From NCBI RefSeq assembly GCF_018143015.1, contig NC_054740.1:10283140-10347139 (forward strand): a stretch of DNA of 64,000 bases. Reading direction: 5' to 3'. The notes below the pieces were generated by a model, which searched no databases, had not been told where the DNA came from, and saw nothing but the letters and a program-made list of their open reading frames with translations. This stretch comes from Lytechinus variegatus. Its lineage: Eukaryota; Echinodermata; Echinoidea; Temnopleuroida; Toxopneustidae. Below are positions 10,401 through 23,592 of this stretch, one piece after another. Numbering within the stretch: the first letter of the stretch is position 1; every line of letters starts with the position of its first letter. A program made the position numbers and the translations under genes.

Positions 10401-13052
10401 TCAATTGGATTGAAATGGAGACAAAAACAATGGCAAAAATTTGAGTTGATTTCAAGGGTATGAAATTTCGGTGATTTCGAATCCCGTCTCTATGGATGCA
10501 TTTTCTTTTTGCTATATTTTGCGTACCAGCCCACCATCGTGACTGTGAAATAGAATAAACGAGATATTTGATATGGTTGCAAATATCTAGTTAAAATTGA
10601 TAATTTCCTGAATGAGAAATCGAGTTTAATTGTTTGAATACATGTACTCCATCTTGTTCGAAGAGTTGTCGCATCCCCATGACGGTCGTGTGAAGTCGGT
10701 CGTGTTAAAGTGATTGGTTAACAATGGTTTGACTTTTAAAAAATCTGAGCTAGAAGGTTACACTTGTCACCTGTGTCTGGGATATGTTACAAAATTGAAG
10801 CCCAGAAAAATTGCGTTCGAAAGTAATTATTTAGTGCTTCAAAAATTGAAATATAAAGTGACCGGAAACACCATATTAATTTCATCCCATACACTTATGT
10901 GTACTATTTAGGCGTCTATAAGACGCCTATTTACAAAATCGGGGTTTGCCTTGTAGTTTTAGCTTTTCATTCTCAATAATGGTTGTTTTCAGGGTTTATT
11001 AGTTCTAATACATGCACTTGTACACATGTTTCATCTTGGTTTGAGAATTTTTTAAATCGGCTGCTCACAAAGTTAAACAATACCTTTAACAATGTTCTCA
11101 ACTTGGATAGCCTGCCTTTGCTGTAATTAATCGGGTAAAAAAAAATCCTCAACCCTCTCAATTCCCCCGCTGTTCCTCTTCTGATCTTTCCTCTCCCTAA
11201 ATCTGAATCAGATGTTTCGGATGATCTCCCCGATAACTGAGAGAAAATGGATGGTTTCCTGTGAGAGTTCAAGACGTTTGTGTCTTCAATGAAGGATGAA
11301 GGTGATATTCTGAACCCCGATACACAACACTTAGCGACTGACCGTAGTCTTATTTTTACGACTGATCGTGCACATTACTCAATGCAATCAATTACAGAAA
11401 TCAAAAGCGCGGTCAATCGTTAAGTTTTGTGTAAACGGGCCCTGATTGGTAGTTGGTTGAGGTGTCAATTGAAGAGGGTTCGAAACCCATGGGAAGGAGG
11501 GGCCAATGTGGTTCTGATGACAATGATAGTGACGTACCATGAATTCAATTAATGCTCTTGGAGACCAACGAGATGACCTTGACTTTTATATTTTATTATT
11601 TCTTTTGAGTTAAGAAATCGGTGACCTTGATAGGCGAGGGCTGTATTTCTTAATGAATGTGAGATGAGGAAAAGGGGAGCCGTTTGTTTCATCTGGGAGG
11701 TTTTGACCGCCCCTCTCTCTCTTGACGATAGTTGCAACAAACATGACAAAGGGAAAGGAAAGGGGCGGGAGGACGGAGGGGGTGGGATGGTGGAGAGATA
11801 CAGGACTCCTCTCCTGGGAGGGGGAGGAAGGGTACCGGGGGACAAGGATTGGTGGTGACCATTGACCTCTTTTTTATAGAAAGAAATGTTGCCCCTCGTG
11901 ACGAGGGTTGCCAGGTACGCCACAAGTAGGGGTGTAGGAATATAGATGGGAAGAGGGGAAATGTTTCTTTTAAAAAAGACTCTGAAAGGACTGCCGGGAT
12001 GGGGGGGGGGGCTCGTTTAGCCACTGTTTTAAACACGAATAGAAGATGCAAAGAATGTGGATTAAATCCCCTAATACTGCAATGATACGGTCAATTACAA
12101 ATGCAAACATGAAGTAAACTACACCAGGTGGACGACTCGGCTCGGGAGGTGGGGCGCAAATTAACCTTGCGATACGGCCAAGGCCGATACCTAGCCTTGA
12201 ACTTACCGTGCCTTATAATGGCATGTTACTTTGTAAGAAATCCGCTTCCAATTTCAGTATCTGATTTTTCCATTTTCATCCTCCTTTGGCTTGGACATTA
12301 TTTTCTCGCATAGTATATTTTCAAATATCTATAATTCTATTTCTTATCTTGGGGATGACGAGATACAGAAAGTGGTGCATGTGTTAGCTGAAAATTTTCC
12401 CGGCATGTCTGGGATAATATAGGCATGATTAATGTTATTGCTCTTCATTTATCTATTTTATCATATCTCCGGACTGACCTGACTTGTCATTCATACATTA
12501 TTTTTATAATTAATTTTCCCTCTCTCATGTCACACACTCAGAAGTACAAAGTGGTATGAAATATTATATGGGCGATTATTAAATCCCTTGGTCCTGTAAC
12601 TGCCCTGCATATCAGTTCCTACGGCCATACAATATATATCCATCATATTATTTCTATTTGAACTTTGTTTCTTCTTTTACATAATCCCTTTGGCATCTTT
12701 GTTTTGTTTTTCATGGCATATCATAGCGAGCACTTCGTTGTTATAGTTCTCGTCATTCTCTCCTACTGCCCCTTCCCGCCTCTTTTGAGATGCGGGAATG
12801 TTAATTGTGTATACAATGCGATCCCCCTTTACTGATCCTAAATGATGCTGACCTTCTTTTTGACATGTGACTAATTGCTTCAACACTACATCACGTGACA
12901 GTGATAAACGATAATCCGACAAGCCGTCATCATCATCATGTTCGTTGCGCAGATCTAAGCATTGATGAAGAAAGCTCCTTGCATGGATCTATGCCATGTA
13001 AACAGTGTCCTCTGAAGGTGACGCAACAATAAACGATGTACACTGTTAGAAA
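10400..13052. other. Unassigned DNA with a purine-rich patch
   Basis: 11660-11860 is rich in G and A (GGGAAAGGAAAGG-like), which keeps frames open on both strands without coding sense. No gene or RNA is recognised. Confidence 0.5.
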
Positions 13053-13659
13053 ATAAAAGGACAAGTCCACCCCAACAAAAACTTGATTTGAATAAAAAGA
13101 GAAAAATTCAACAAGCATAACAATGAAAATTTCATCAAAATCGGATGTAAAATAAGAAAGTTATGGCATTTTAAAGTTTCGCCTATTTTCAACAAAATAG
13201 TTATATGAACGAGCCAGTTACATCCAAATGAGAGAGTTGATGACATCACTCACTCACTATTTCTTATGTATTTTATTATATGAAATATGAAATATTTTTA
13301 TTTTCTCGTCATTGTTATGTGATATGAAGTTTCATTCCTCCCTGAACACGTGGAATTATTTTAACATTTTGTGCTTCAGGCAAGGAGGTCCTAATCGTCA
13401 AATTCGTAAAAATTGAAATATTGTATAATTCAAACAATAAAAAACAAAAGAAATAGAGAGTGAGTGACATCATCGACTCTCTCATTTGGATGTAACTGGC
13501 TCGTTCATATAACTATTTTGTTGAAAATAAGCGAAACTTTGAAATGTCATAACTTTCTTATTTTACATCCGATTTTGATGAAATTTTCAGCATTGCGCTT
13601 GTCTGATTTTTCTCTATTGATTCAAATGAACATTTTTCTGGGGTGGACTTGACCTTTAA
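13053..13659. mobile_element. ~600-bp palindromic MITE (AAAGGACAAGTCCACC family), copy 1
   Basis: The left end reads AAAGGACAAGTCCACCCCAA and the right end GGGGTGGACTTGACCTTTAA, so the ends are inverted. The arms continue through AAAATCGGATGTAAAATAAG against CTTATTTTACATCCGATTTT and ATGACATCACTCACTCACTA against TAGAGAGTGAGTGACATCAT. Copies 2 and 3 lie at 33874-34487 and 34543-35050, and a fragment at 44927-44956. Ends at TTAA are compatible with a TTAA-targeting superfamily, but the outer boundary overlaps the repeat, so this is not proved. Confidence 0.8.
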
Positions 13660-16600
13660 GTTCCTCTGCAGAATCCCCATCCTTTCTCTGTTTCAATGTC
13701 CTTTCTTGTTCTCTGTTGTCACTATGCCCAGCACTGGCGTGCAGATAGGGAGGGGCGGGGTCTTGGGAGCAATGTATTCCCAATGTATTACGACCAAGAT
13801 ATAAGAAAAGTAAGGAAAATTAAAAGGTCAAAGTATAATCGTATTTAATGTAAGATGTCAAAATGTGTCACAAAATTAGACTTTTGTATTGAAAGCGAAA
13901 AAGAAATTGCTCGCTCGCTTCCCCCTCTCGCAGATCTGTAGAAATTTTGCCTCATACGCCATGTCTGCCCCCTTGAAAATTTGTAGCTGGTTACTTTACT
14001 GATGCCCACTATCGTATCTGATTCCTACTCTCTTGCAGAATATTGTCTGCATGCAGACCCATATGGTTTTTCTGGAAGCCATTGAATATCCTCAGAAGAT
14101 CAAAGGATCATTAATATCACCAGCCCTACAACCGGAGCTGGGGTATGTTAGAGCTCTGGGGCCCGTTTCATAAAACTTTTATTTAAAATAAATGCAATAA
14201 CAGTTTTAAGCTACTGAAATCCTTTAATCTGATTGGCTAATAGAAATAAATAGAGCCGTGCAGTACATTGAAACAATGGGGGGGGGGCACTCATCTACAT
14301 AGCCTATTGTCATAACACGGTGAGCGAACAGAAAAGCGCTTAAAAGGGGTTGAATGGGTTTTTTTTTAGATTAGGACACATTTTAGAATGTTAAAATAGC
14401 CAAAATGAGGGTAAAATGCTGTACATTTCAAAGGAATACAAACAAATAAACACTGAGAAAATGGTCTGTTTGTGCTCTTTCTAGAGTGTTACTCAAATCT
14501 CAATCACTCTCAGGGTTTTCGTTTCTTCAATTTTGTTAGAATTTTCGAACATACAATTTTTAGGGAGTGAATTCAGAGAGAAAAGTGGAGATACAAAGCA
14601 TGTCTGAATACTTAAGGGCCAATGATTTGACAAATTGTGAAAAAACATGTTTAGGGGCATTTATGGTCAGCAGGTTAGGATGTGCATATCGTTGAAAGCC
14701 CCCGTGAAAGCCCCTCACTGAGCTGTTTTTCCTCCTTTGTCATGCTATCGTTCGTGGGTCTTTCGTGTTGTCATTTTGATGGCGTATTTTCAACAAGCTA
14801 TATAGATACAAAAAATTGATTGATAAAAAAACACGGATTTTTTTTAAATATTAATTCGAAACCGACTCAAAGCCGACTGATGATATTATATTGTTTGTCG
14901 GTTATGATTTGGTTTTGCGGGTTGGACTGAAGCATTATAGGAAAGCCTGTCCGGTATCACGGCTGACTCATTCAGTTTGGAGAGGACTTCCCCCAGAAAA
15001 ATAAGGCCATAATAATGACTCGGCATATGATGATGGTGCAATTATGTGAGAGGGGAAACACGGTTTAGGAAGGAGACTGGGGGTGGAGAATAGATACAGA
15101 GAGAGAGGGGGAGACAGGGGAGACACTGGCGTATAGATGGGAACTTACGCCACTGCCCCCTCAACCCTTCAAATGGGGCGACCACGGGCCAGCCAAAAAA
15201 AAAATCAAAGGGGAAAGAAGGAAAGAAAAAGGGTAAAGCTTGGCATTGGGATTATTTTTTTTATATTATTTTATGACAAAATTGGCTTTTCATTTTAAAA
15301 ATATCAAACTTCGCTCGCTCGCCACTTTTTATAAAATCAGTCGCCATGTTGTGCCCCTTTATTTTTATTTTCTATTTTATTTAATTGTTATCATGTTTAC
15401 TGGAGGGAGGTCGTTAGGGTGGGTGGGTTGCGGGAGAGGGATAAATCAAGTTTTAGAATTGATTGCCGACAAAGTTGCGTAATAGTAAATTATTACACTG
15501 AGATTAGTGTTTACCAATGTTTGTTGGAATTTATCCTATGTCGAGGGGAAAATTTAAGCAAACCACCTCAGAAATACTTCAATAACGTTTGTCAAGATTG
15601 TATGACTAATGAGCTTCTCCCTGGCCTGAATTTTGGCGTCTTCCTTTAAAAGATGTTGAAAATTAATGATGAGATAAGTATGCCATTTCCATCAAGGTTG
15701 TCATGGTTTTGTGGGAAGAATTTTGTCGAGTGAATGATAGATTCTCCAGAACATTGTCCCTGTGTTCATGTTTTGCTGATGAATTTGTAAAAAAAAAGTT
15801 TAGGGAATTCCTTCACGTATGTCGTCTTGAGATGCAACTACTTTCTGAAGTATTTTGCATGGTGATTTTTTTTTCTTTCATATCGGCGGCGTTTGATTTA
15901 AGGGAGAGTTGTATGATTTTTAAAGAAGAAAATGAATTGAGGGAGAGGGAGTAGAAAAAGAAGGGGAAAAAGAAGAAGAAGATAAAAAAAGAAAAAGAAG
16001 GAGGAGGAGGAGAAAGGGGAGGGGAAGAGGAGGGGGAGGAGAAGAAGAAGAAGATCAAGCTGACGATGACAATATATTATTTAGAAATAGATAAAGAATG
16101 AAGAATGAAGAGATCGAAGAAATGAGGTTAAAAAAAGGAGGTTAGTTTACGTCCATGCGATCGCCATGTTCATGTCATTGGAGGAAATTTGTAATCTCCC
16201 CTTGTCAAAGATGAGCTAGAGGATCACATGAGACGTAAAAGGGGCTCCACTAAAAGATTGTGAATAGTGGGGTAGGGGCGTCTTCCTAAAATTCATTTTA
16301 AAAGGCTAACAAACCACGGATGGATACTTGCGTTCAATACAAAAAAAATATTTCAAATTTGAAATTCAACTTCTTGTCTCAACTGCGCAAAAGATGTCTC
16401 TGTTTCTGTTCAGGATTTTTATTGGGGGGCGACCCCCTTTTGTACCGAGCGCATGGTTCTTCATTGACATTGGGGAAATGGTAGATTTTGAAGGTCATGC
16501 GAAAGCAAGAATTAGCCCTGACCTTGTTGCGACAAGAACTTGAAGAAAAGCCAAAGTATTATGAAAAAAAAATAAAGAAGAGAAGAAGAAAATAAAAACA

Positions 16601-17633
16601 AAACACGCGCAGGAAGTCAGGTATGCCATTGACGGGATAAAGTTAGGGAAGGTCAAAGTATCGATTAGCTACCGATAGCCATCGTCTGCTCTATAAAATG
16701 TGACGTAAACTTGGCAGAGGTATGGTTCCCGCCAAAAAGGAAAATTAAGAATGAGATGTTTGTAGCTGGTGTTAAAGGATGTTCTAAATTGGTGTACACC
16801 CTCAAACTGTAATTCATAAAATGGTTCCAGGTTTTTAACTCATTATTCATCCGATACAAGACAAGAAAAAGAAGACAATGTGATAAGAAAAGATTTGTTT
16901 TCCAACCAAGTATTGTCTCCTTCAATTTTTCTGATTGCTGTTGTGTCAAACCAAATTTCCTTATTGCTTTCTCTGTCACATCGGTCTGGGACAATCATGG
17001 GTAGAAAATGGCGGGAATGAGTCGCAAGTAGTAATTCTTATTCATATTTTATTTAACATTATTTTGTTTGATATGTTTGCCGGGTTAATTGTCCCTGAAT
17101 TTGGATTTCATCGTTGATGGTGAGCTATAAGTATTAATGATGATGTCGCACCCACATGAACAAAATGAGCATAAGGAAACTCACTATGGTAATGATTGTA
17201 AAACATATCACTGAAGGTTTGACAAAATACACACCAAACAATAACTGTTTTATGAACTCTTACTTCTGTGAGTTATGTGACGTCACATGAGAGTGCCAGA
17301 GTGCTGTGTTTTGTTTTGATTTTTTTTTATGTGCGTGTTTTGCACATTAGGATTCTTTACCTCCACAATACTCAGATGTCTCTTCAACGAGAATTCTCCA
17401 GGGCTTCCCATTGTTTTACGTGTTACAGAATTCTGTCAAAATTCCTGGTAAATTGCAATGCATTAGAAAATTCAGCGCTGGCTACGGATAAACAAGAAAT
17501 ACTTGAAATTCATTCGTGCCTGGTTATAAGAGGTATCGTGTTGGGGCCAATATAGACCGCGTACAACGAATATTACATCTAGGTTAACACATTTTAACCC
17601 TGGATAGAAGATTCATGCCATGCTTTACGCTGC
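13660..17633. other. Unassigned DNA with a GA-rich tract
   Basis: 15940-16055 is a GA-rich microsatellite-like tract (GAAGAAGAAG, GGAGGAGGAG). G-run motifs occur near 13745 and 14278. The open frames are short and show no domain, so I find no gene. Confidence 0.5.
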
Positions 17634-17719
17634 GGTCAATCCAACAAAACCGACTCCAGACCGATCAGTGATATTACATTATCTCCAATGACATACTATC
17701 GATCGGTTTGAAGTCGGTA
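17634..17719. mobile_element. Diverged relative of the 98-bp hairpin MITE
   Basis: GGTCAATCCAACAAAACCGA followed by CTCCAGACCGATCAGTGATA aligns with the start of the element at 8721. CGATCGGTTTGAAGTCGG aligns with its right arm. The outermost right end is missing where the SINE at 17722 begins. Confidence 0.55.
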
Positions 17720-17721
17720 TC

Positions 17722-17850
17722 GCGGAGGTGCCGTGGCTGAGTGGTCTAAGGTTCCTGGCCATACATGGAAAGTCCGGAGTTCGATCCCCGGCCGCGGCCG
17801 TGAGAAAGGCATTTAATCTACATTACTCTTTTATCCTGCTTTCAAATAAA
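17722..17850 (+). mobile_element. tRNA-headed SINE (Leu/Ser-type A and B boxes)
   Basis: The head reads GCGGAGGTGCCGTGGCTGAG, then TGGTCTAAGG, with the A box TGGCTGAGTGG and the B box AGTTCGATCCC. The first bases pair loosely with the CCGCGGC that follows the T-arm. The variable region and anticodon arm do not fold as a clean tRNA, and the sequence runs into a non-tRNA body (GTGAGAAAGGCATTTAATCT). It is therefore a SINE head rather than a working tRNA. The 3' boundary is approximate. Confidence 0.65.
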
Positions 17851-17859
17851 TGGAAATGC

Positions 17860-19460
17860 TGTATGCATTATTGGTAACAAGGTGTGCACTTGTTTTAATA
17901 AAAATAAATAAAAAAATCGTTGATGTGACTGTTGCATTCGCTAAACCAACCTCTTCAGCACTAGCATACCTGAAAGGGGGGGGGGGGCAGACTGCCCCCT
18001 CCCGACAACCCATTCAAGGGACGTACCCCTGACGAGTCACAACTGATCCCTGACGAGCCACAAGTTCATTCACTGGGCGGCGCCTGGGCAGGTAGGGGCG
18101 AGACTATACAAATATAAAGCTTTTTCTTCTCAGTTTAATAATATTGATGTGGAGTCACATTGTCTATACCTTTCTTTTTTTTATATATACATTTTTGTTT
18201 CCCAATAAATTATTCATCGGTCTCGCCCCACTCGCGACCTTTAATGAGTCTTGTTCATTGGTTGTTCATTATTTTTGTTCTTTCTACCGTGCCATTTACA
18301 ATCATCCCAAACTAATAATGAAACTCTCCGTACTGAGCCTATAAAATAAGTTTTATATCCATTAGAAATATATTTGTCCCTCCTTTGCGCTAACACTGTG
18401 ATGACTTCATTTCATGACCGTCTATGCCAACTTGTTTGGACACCCCTTGTCATATTATATAACAAGCTACGATTTCAAGATGTGAAGCGCTTAGATCGCT
18501 CTCATTTTCGTATTTTTATTTTTATTGTATGTACTTCGCTTATAACCTTGTTATATTTCCTATAATTCGCGGAAATGAATCAACGTTACTGCACGCGTTG
18601 CGATAGTCGGAATTGTATTATAAAGTAATCGCTGCACAATGAATTACGTTGAAAATTTCATGTTTTGCTGTATCGTTACTACTGTATAAACTAAATTACA
18701 GGTTGAGAGGTATTCCATAATGTTGCACCCCGACAATCGATTGCAACACGCTCTCCCATTGGGGGGTTAACGCGCCTAAGCAATTTAATTAGCCAATGGA
18801 TTCGTTTCTTATAGAAAAGACTTCGACAACACCCCCGCTGCGTCACTTCGCGTGCGAATTTTTCAAGCTGTGCGTCGCCGCGCGAAACTTCAAAACGAGT
18901 GTAGCAGCGAGATTTTAGGAGGTCAAAGCTCCTCGAATTGGTCAAATGTTCAAGGTTAAAGTACTCTACAACCCGAGGGAGGTACATACACACAGTTGTA
19001 GGATAAACAAAAACATAAATACATTAGTACCAAGATCACAACTACGTCTTAAAATAGGATAAACAACATAGATATTTCCCATCAAATTTTCAACATTTTG
19101 TAGGATATCATGCTGATAATGAGAGTACAAGACACAGCTTTCATCATGTTTGTCTGATTTGGATATCGAATTATAGTTTTATCAATTCAAATAAATATAT
19201 ACTGTTTGCAAATGAAGGACATAATTGTTTGTCCTTCACAGTGATACCATGGTCACATTATACATGCGACTTTAAAAAGGATGACGATTATCGAAAAAAA
19301 ATGTATACTTCGGAAATTTGTCAAACTTGGGCTGAGGTTCAGGGTCGTCATTTATTGTCCGAGAGATGCGAGAATCGTTCAAAAAAGTTCAAACTTTTAA
19401 GAAAATTTATGCTTATCTAACACGACAGATTTGCTGTGACATTCATTACGAACCCCTGCA
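17860..19460. other. Unassigned DNA
   Basis: It contains a G-run and C-run motif near 17980 and a CpG-richer patch at 18715-18975. No coding frame with any motif is seen. Confidence 0.5.
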
Positions 19461-19509
19461 TATTTATGGTGGCCCTGAAGGGACATCGCATATAGACCAA
19501 ATCGCGAAT

Positions 19510-19723
19510 ATTCACGACGAAATTGGCGACGAAATTCACGACATCGTGAATTTTGTCGCCAATTTCGTCGCGAATTTCGTCGTGAATTTGAAATTCACGA
19601 CGAAATTGGCGACGAAATTGGCGACATTCGCGACATCGTGAATTTCGTCGCCAATTTCGTCGCGAATTATTCACGACGAAATTCACGACGTCGTGAATTT
19701 CGTCGCCAATTTCGTCGTGAATT
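19510..19723. repeat. CGTCGTGAATTT/CACGACGAAATT nested-palindrome array, left arm
   Basis: About 17 twelve-base words of the form AATTTCGTCGTG or AATTTCGTCGCC and their reverse complements alternate in runs, so the array is palindromic at several scales. One centre is AATTCACGACGTCGTGAATT. The array is CpG-rich. Because the period is a multiple of three and few stops arise, frames stay open on both strands; that is a repeat effect and not a gene. Confidence 0.85.
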
Positions 19724-21832
19724 TGTTTTGCTTGCCTGGGCGGTATGCGGCCGGGTTGAAACCAACTCGCCTGCTGCTAATTCGTCCACTCACAACAGGG
19801 TCTACATTCATTTAGTATAATGCAATTCTGTCCATTAACTTTTCGCCTAACAACCATGGTCCAATAACCATTTGGTCCAGTCATCACTTCGTCTTATCAC
19901 CAGTTCGTCTTTGACCATTTCGTCTCATAACTATAGTTGGTCTAATATCAATTTTATTTTCCTTAATTTCGCCCAATTAACACTTACTTCAATTAGACCA
20001 AATGGCACGTGGAATAAATGGCAATTGGACCAACTTGGTTATTAGACGAAATGGCAGTTAGACCATGTGGACGTGGACGAACTGATGGTAGACCAAATGA
20101 TGGCAGACGAGTTGGCATTAGACAATTGAAAGTATACCATTGAAACGACAGAACGATGTCCACTGCTATCCATATAGGCGGATCCTGGGGGGCCGAGGGG
20201 CCCGCCTCCCCCCCACGGGGGGAGGCGGGGGGGGGGGCCGGAGCAATAAAACATGAAAAAGGGTAGGAATTAAGAAATAAAGAAAAAAAGAGGGAATTAA
20301 AAGAGAGGAGAAAAGAGCTAGAAGAGGACGACGAGTGAAAAAAATAAGATGAGGGGAAGACATGGAAATAAAAAGAATCTTTCATGTCACTCACTATCAA
20401 ATTTTTGCTCGCGCTCGCATTGCCTATGTTCCAGGGGCGGATCCACAGCCTATTGTGTTTGTATAGGCCTCCATGCATTCGCATATTGTCATCATTTCAC
20501 TTTTCCCTGGGTTAGCACATTGCATCCCCTACCCTATAATCTGTTCCTAATCCCTATAATCTGTTCCCATGGCTACCCCTCACCACCGTGTAGAGAGTTA
20601 TATAATACCCTGGACCCTGCGTGGTTTCATATGTTCCTTGACCAGCAGCGAGAGCAGTCATGTACGTGTGTATAGCCTTCGCCATATAGGGGGGGGGGTA
20701 TCATTTTTCAGTCATATTTTCCCCGATCGGCCGCTCGAAGATGATCTTTGGTTTCTGTGAAGAGGGGGTCTTCTTAGCTTTATTCTTACAAATCAACATA
20801 AAAATATATCCTTATTTATATAATGTGAGCGCGATACGCGAGCTATTTTTTTTGAAATCTTATGTATATTTTCCTAAAATTTTAACATTCTTTGCAATGT
20901 TTGTTTTCCTAAAAAAGATATGTGCATGCAAATAAATAATTATTACGAACGCGAAGCGCGAGCAGAAATGAACTGGTGGAAATTGAAGGTAAATGTTAAA
21001 GACTGCATGCAGTTAGCACGAAGACGTTATATATTTTAAAAATCAAATAATGTGAGCGCGATGCGCGATCTGGATTTTTTTTACATTTTTACCTAAAAAA
21101 AGGAGAATTCTAAGGACTTTTTGTAACTTAAACAGAATAGGTATATAATAAACAATTGATGTGAACGCGAAGGGCGAGCTAAAAACTTTTGACATTTCTA
21201 CATAAAGAATGGAAATTTTTAATCAATTTTTGTAATCGTAAGCAGGATAGCTATATAACTAAACAATCATATAGTGACATGAAAGATTCTTTTTATTTCC
21301 ATGTCTTCCCTCATCTTATTTTATTCACTCGTCTCGATCTTTTCCTTTTCTCTTTTCCCTCTTTTTTTTTTGTTTTTTTCCTTTTTTTGCTCCGCCAATG
21401 GGGGGGGGGCGGGCCCCTCGTCCCCCCTGGATCCGCCTATGCATATGGATAGCAGTGGACATCGTTCTGTCTTTTAAATGGTTAATTTTCAAGTGGTCTA
21501 ATGCCAAGCCAGTAATGCCAAGTGATAATTGGGCGAAATTAAGGAAAATAAAACTATATTAGACCAACTAGTTATGAGACGAAATGGTCAAAGACGAACT
21601 GGTGATGAGACGAAGTGATGACTGGACCATATGGTTATTGGACCATGGTTAGGCGAAAAGCATAGAGATATAATTTTTTTATACTTAATGGCGAAAAGTG
21701 ACAGACTTAATTGCATTATACCATGGACGTCCATGATTATACTAAATGAATGTAGACCCTGTTGTGAGTGGACGAATTAGCAGCAGGCGAGTTGGTTTCA
21801 ACCCGGCCGCATACCGCCCAGGCAAGCAAAAC

Positions 21833-22041
21833 AAATTCACGACGAAATTGGCGACGAAATTCACGACGTCGTGAATTTCGTCGTGAATAATTCGCGACGA
21901 AATTGGCGACGAAATTCACGATGTCGCGAATTTCGTCGCCAATTTCGTCGTGAATTTCAAATTCACGACGAAATTGGCGACAAAATTGGCGACGAAATTC
22001 ATGATGTCGTGAATTTCGTCGCCAATTTCGTCGTGAATATC
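21833..22041. repeat. CGTCGTGAATTT/CACGACGAAATT nested-palindrome array, right arm
   Basis: This is the inverted counterpart of 19510-19723 at the other end of element B, with small differences in word order. The innermost ~100 bases are reverse-complement identical or nearly so to the left arm. Confidence 0.85.
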
Positions 22042-22090
22042 CGCGATTTGGTCTTTATGCGATGTCCCTTCAGGGCCACCATACATATTC

Positions 22091-23396
22091 GGCGATTTTT
22101 TGGATCATAAAATGCGAATGTGAGTCAGACTTTGCCATTTTTCGGCATTGATTCTAATCTTCCGCAAATCGTTCACATTCGTTTTGAAATCGGATGTTAG
22201 GACTTTGTCTATTTTTTAACAAGCTTATCAGAATTTCCTTTTTGAGAAGCCACGAAAGTGTAGCTAGAAGAGCATGTAAGTCAAACAGACATCACACGTA
22301 CTTGTACTATTGTAGAGCGCACATTCAGCGACAAGCTGGATGCGCGTCTTTGATTTTAGCGGCTTCATTCGCCCTCCGTAATTTATATGTTGGAAAAGGT
22401 AATGAAAAGTACAAGGGTATTCCATTTATTTGATTGATTTGCTTTATGTTTTATACGTGTACAAAGTTGTACAATCACTGACAAATGTAAAAATTGACTG
22501 AACAATAAATTGGGGTTTCTCCTTACTTTCTTTACAGGAAAACAATAAAAAAAAACGTTACTTTAATTGTTGAGATTTAGATCCCCGCTCGGTGCGCTCG
22601 TTCGTATGATTTCAAGTTTCAATTAAAAGTAAATGTCGAAGTAATACTTGCCAGTATTATCCGATCTAATGAATTCAAGACACGAAAAGTGGGCTAGGTT
22701 AAGACGCAATTAAGTAATGAACTCACGTGCAGCAGAAATACCCATGTTTACATCCCTAATTAGGTTACACAAACCTGGTTAATTCTCACTAGTTCCTCTT
22801 TTCTCAATGTTTTTAAGTCTTGGACTAGTTACTTTGTTCAGATATTTTTGTACTGAAACTTTATTCATTGATACTTGATGAAGCTATAGAATTTGGACTT
22901 GAATAATTGTCATGAAAAATAAAAACCTTAATCGAACAAAAAAGAATCGAAGAAAACTCTAAGCCGTAATCCGAATTGACATTTCGGGAGCAACGTCGGC
23001 ATGGTCGGACACACCTGTTCGATCCGAAAGATTGCTGACAAATTAATGCGATGTAAGGTTAGCTGACAGGCTCAATAATTGTGACCCCAAATTAAGTTAT
23101 TTAAAACCTGCCCAATCAATCAGAATCATGATGATTATGATCTCTCCAGTGGCAACTAAAGAAGGTTCAGTCCGTGGATGTTTGTTGAACTTCACCCCCC
23201 TCCCCTCTCCCCTCTCCCCTCCTTGACAAAACTTTTGTAGTTGGCATAATCATGAAAAAGAAACAGGGTCATATTTTGTCCTGAAAGAAGATTATTTCAT
23301 GATGTCACAATTGTTTATTAAACCAATGGAAATTGCTCTATTTTTGGAGATTCTGTCACTGTGGTCATTATAGAAGCTGTTGTTGATATTTACTAT
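22091..23396. other. Unassigned DNA upstream of the metalloproteinase exons
   Basis: I looked here for a signal-peptide exon of the metalloproteinase and found none that ends at a phase-0 donor. The missing first exon may lie further upstream. Confidence 0.4.
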
Positions 23397-23592
23397 AAAC
23401 TCTTAAAACGTTGGGCAACATAACAATAAAAAAAAATTGTTAAAAAAGTTATCCAACTCTGGGTAGTTTTCAATACTGTGCAGTTTTCACCCAAAGCACA
23501 CATTATTGGTTTAAAACTACCCAAAATTGGGTAAAGTTTTAATCAATAGTATTGTTGTGTGGACAGTATGTTGCCCAACATTAAGAGTGTAC
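23397..23592. mobile_element. Palindromic MITE related to the CACTCTAAAA group
   Basis: AACTCTTAAAACGTTGGGCA faces TGCCCAACATTAAGAGTGTA, with further pairing of AACTCTGGGTAGTTTT with AAACTACCCAAAATTGGGTA. The layout matches the element at 7287-7509. It lies just upstream of the first recognised metalloproteinase exon. Confidence 0.6.

Larger units (their letters stand above)
19461..22090. mobile_element. Foldback-like element B with long inverted arms and 6-bp target duplication
   Basis: TATGGTGGCCCTGAAGGGAC near 19465 faces its reverse complement ending at about 22082, and CATATT lies immediately outside both ends (19459-19464 and 22083-22088), a 6-bp target duplication. The inverted arms reach inward to about 20395 on the left and 21275 on the right. 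In order they contain the CGTCGTGAATTT array, a unique stretch with GCCTGGGCGGTATGCGGCCG, the ~20-bp minisatellite, AGAACGATGTCCACTGCTAT, a G-run/C-run segment and a AAAGAATCTTTCATGTCA segment. Parts of the arms are identical (for example 19638-19820 against 21737-21919). The loop (about 20395-21275) has spaced GCGCGAAGCGCGAGC words. No transposase frame is present. The 6-bp duplication and repeat-rich arms suggest a foldback-type non-autonomous element of unknown superfamily. Confidence 0.8.

Noticed and set aside
11549-12051. Two overlapping 120-codon minus-strand frames
   Set aside because: They span a purine-rich patch; products are P/S-rich with no motif and no splice context.
17722-17799. 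tRNA-Leu/Ser-like sequence
   Set aside because: The anticodon arm and variable region do not fold as a tRNA and a SINE body follows.
19638-19820. Frame giving NFVANFVAN and RRNSRRREFRRQ peptides, repeated at 21737-21919 on the other strand
   Set aside because: It is translation of the 12-base palindromic array; both strands are open for the same reason, and the copies are the two arms of one element.
22194-22433. Hydrophobic start MLGLCLFFNKLIRISF as MMP signal-peptide exon
   Set aside because: No phase-0 donor follows in a sensible place and no prodomain sequence continues from it.
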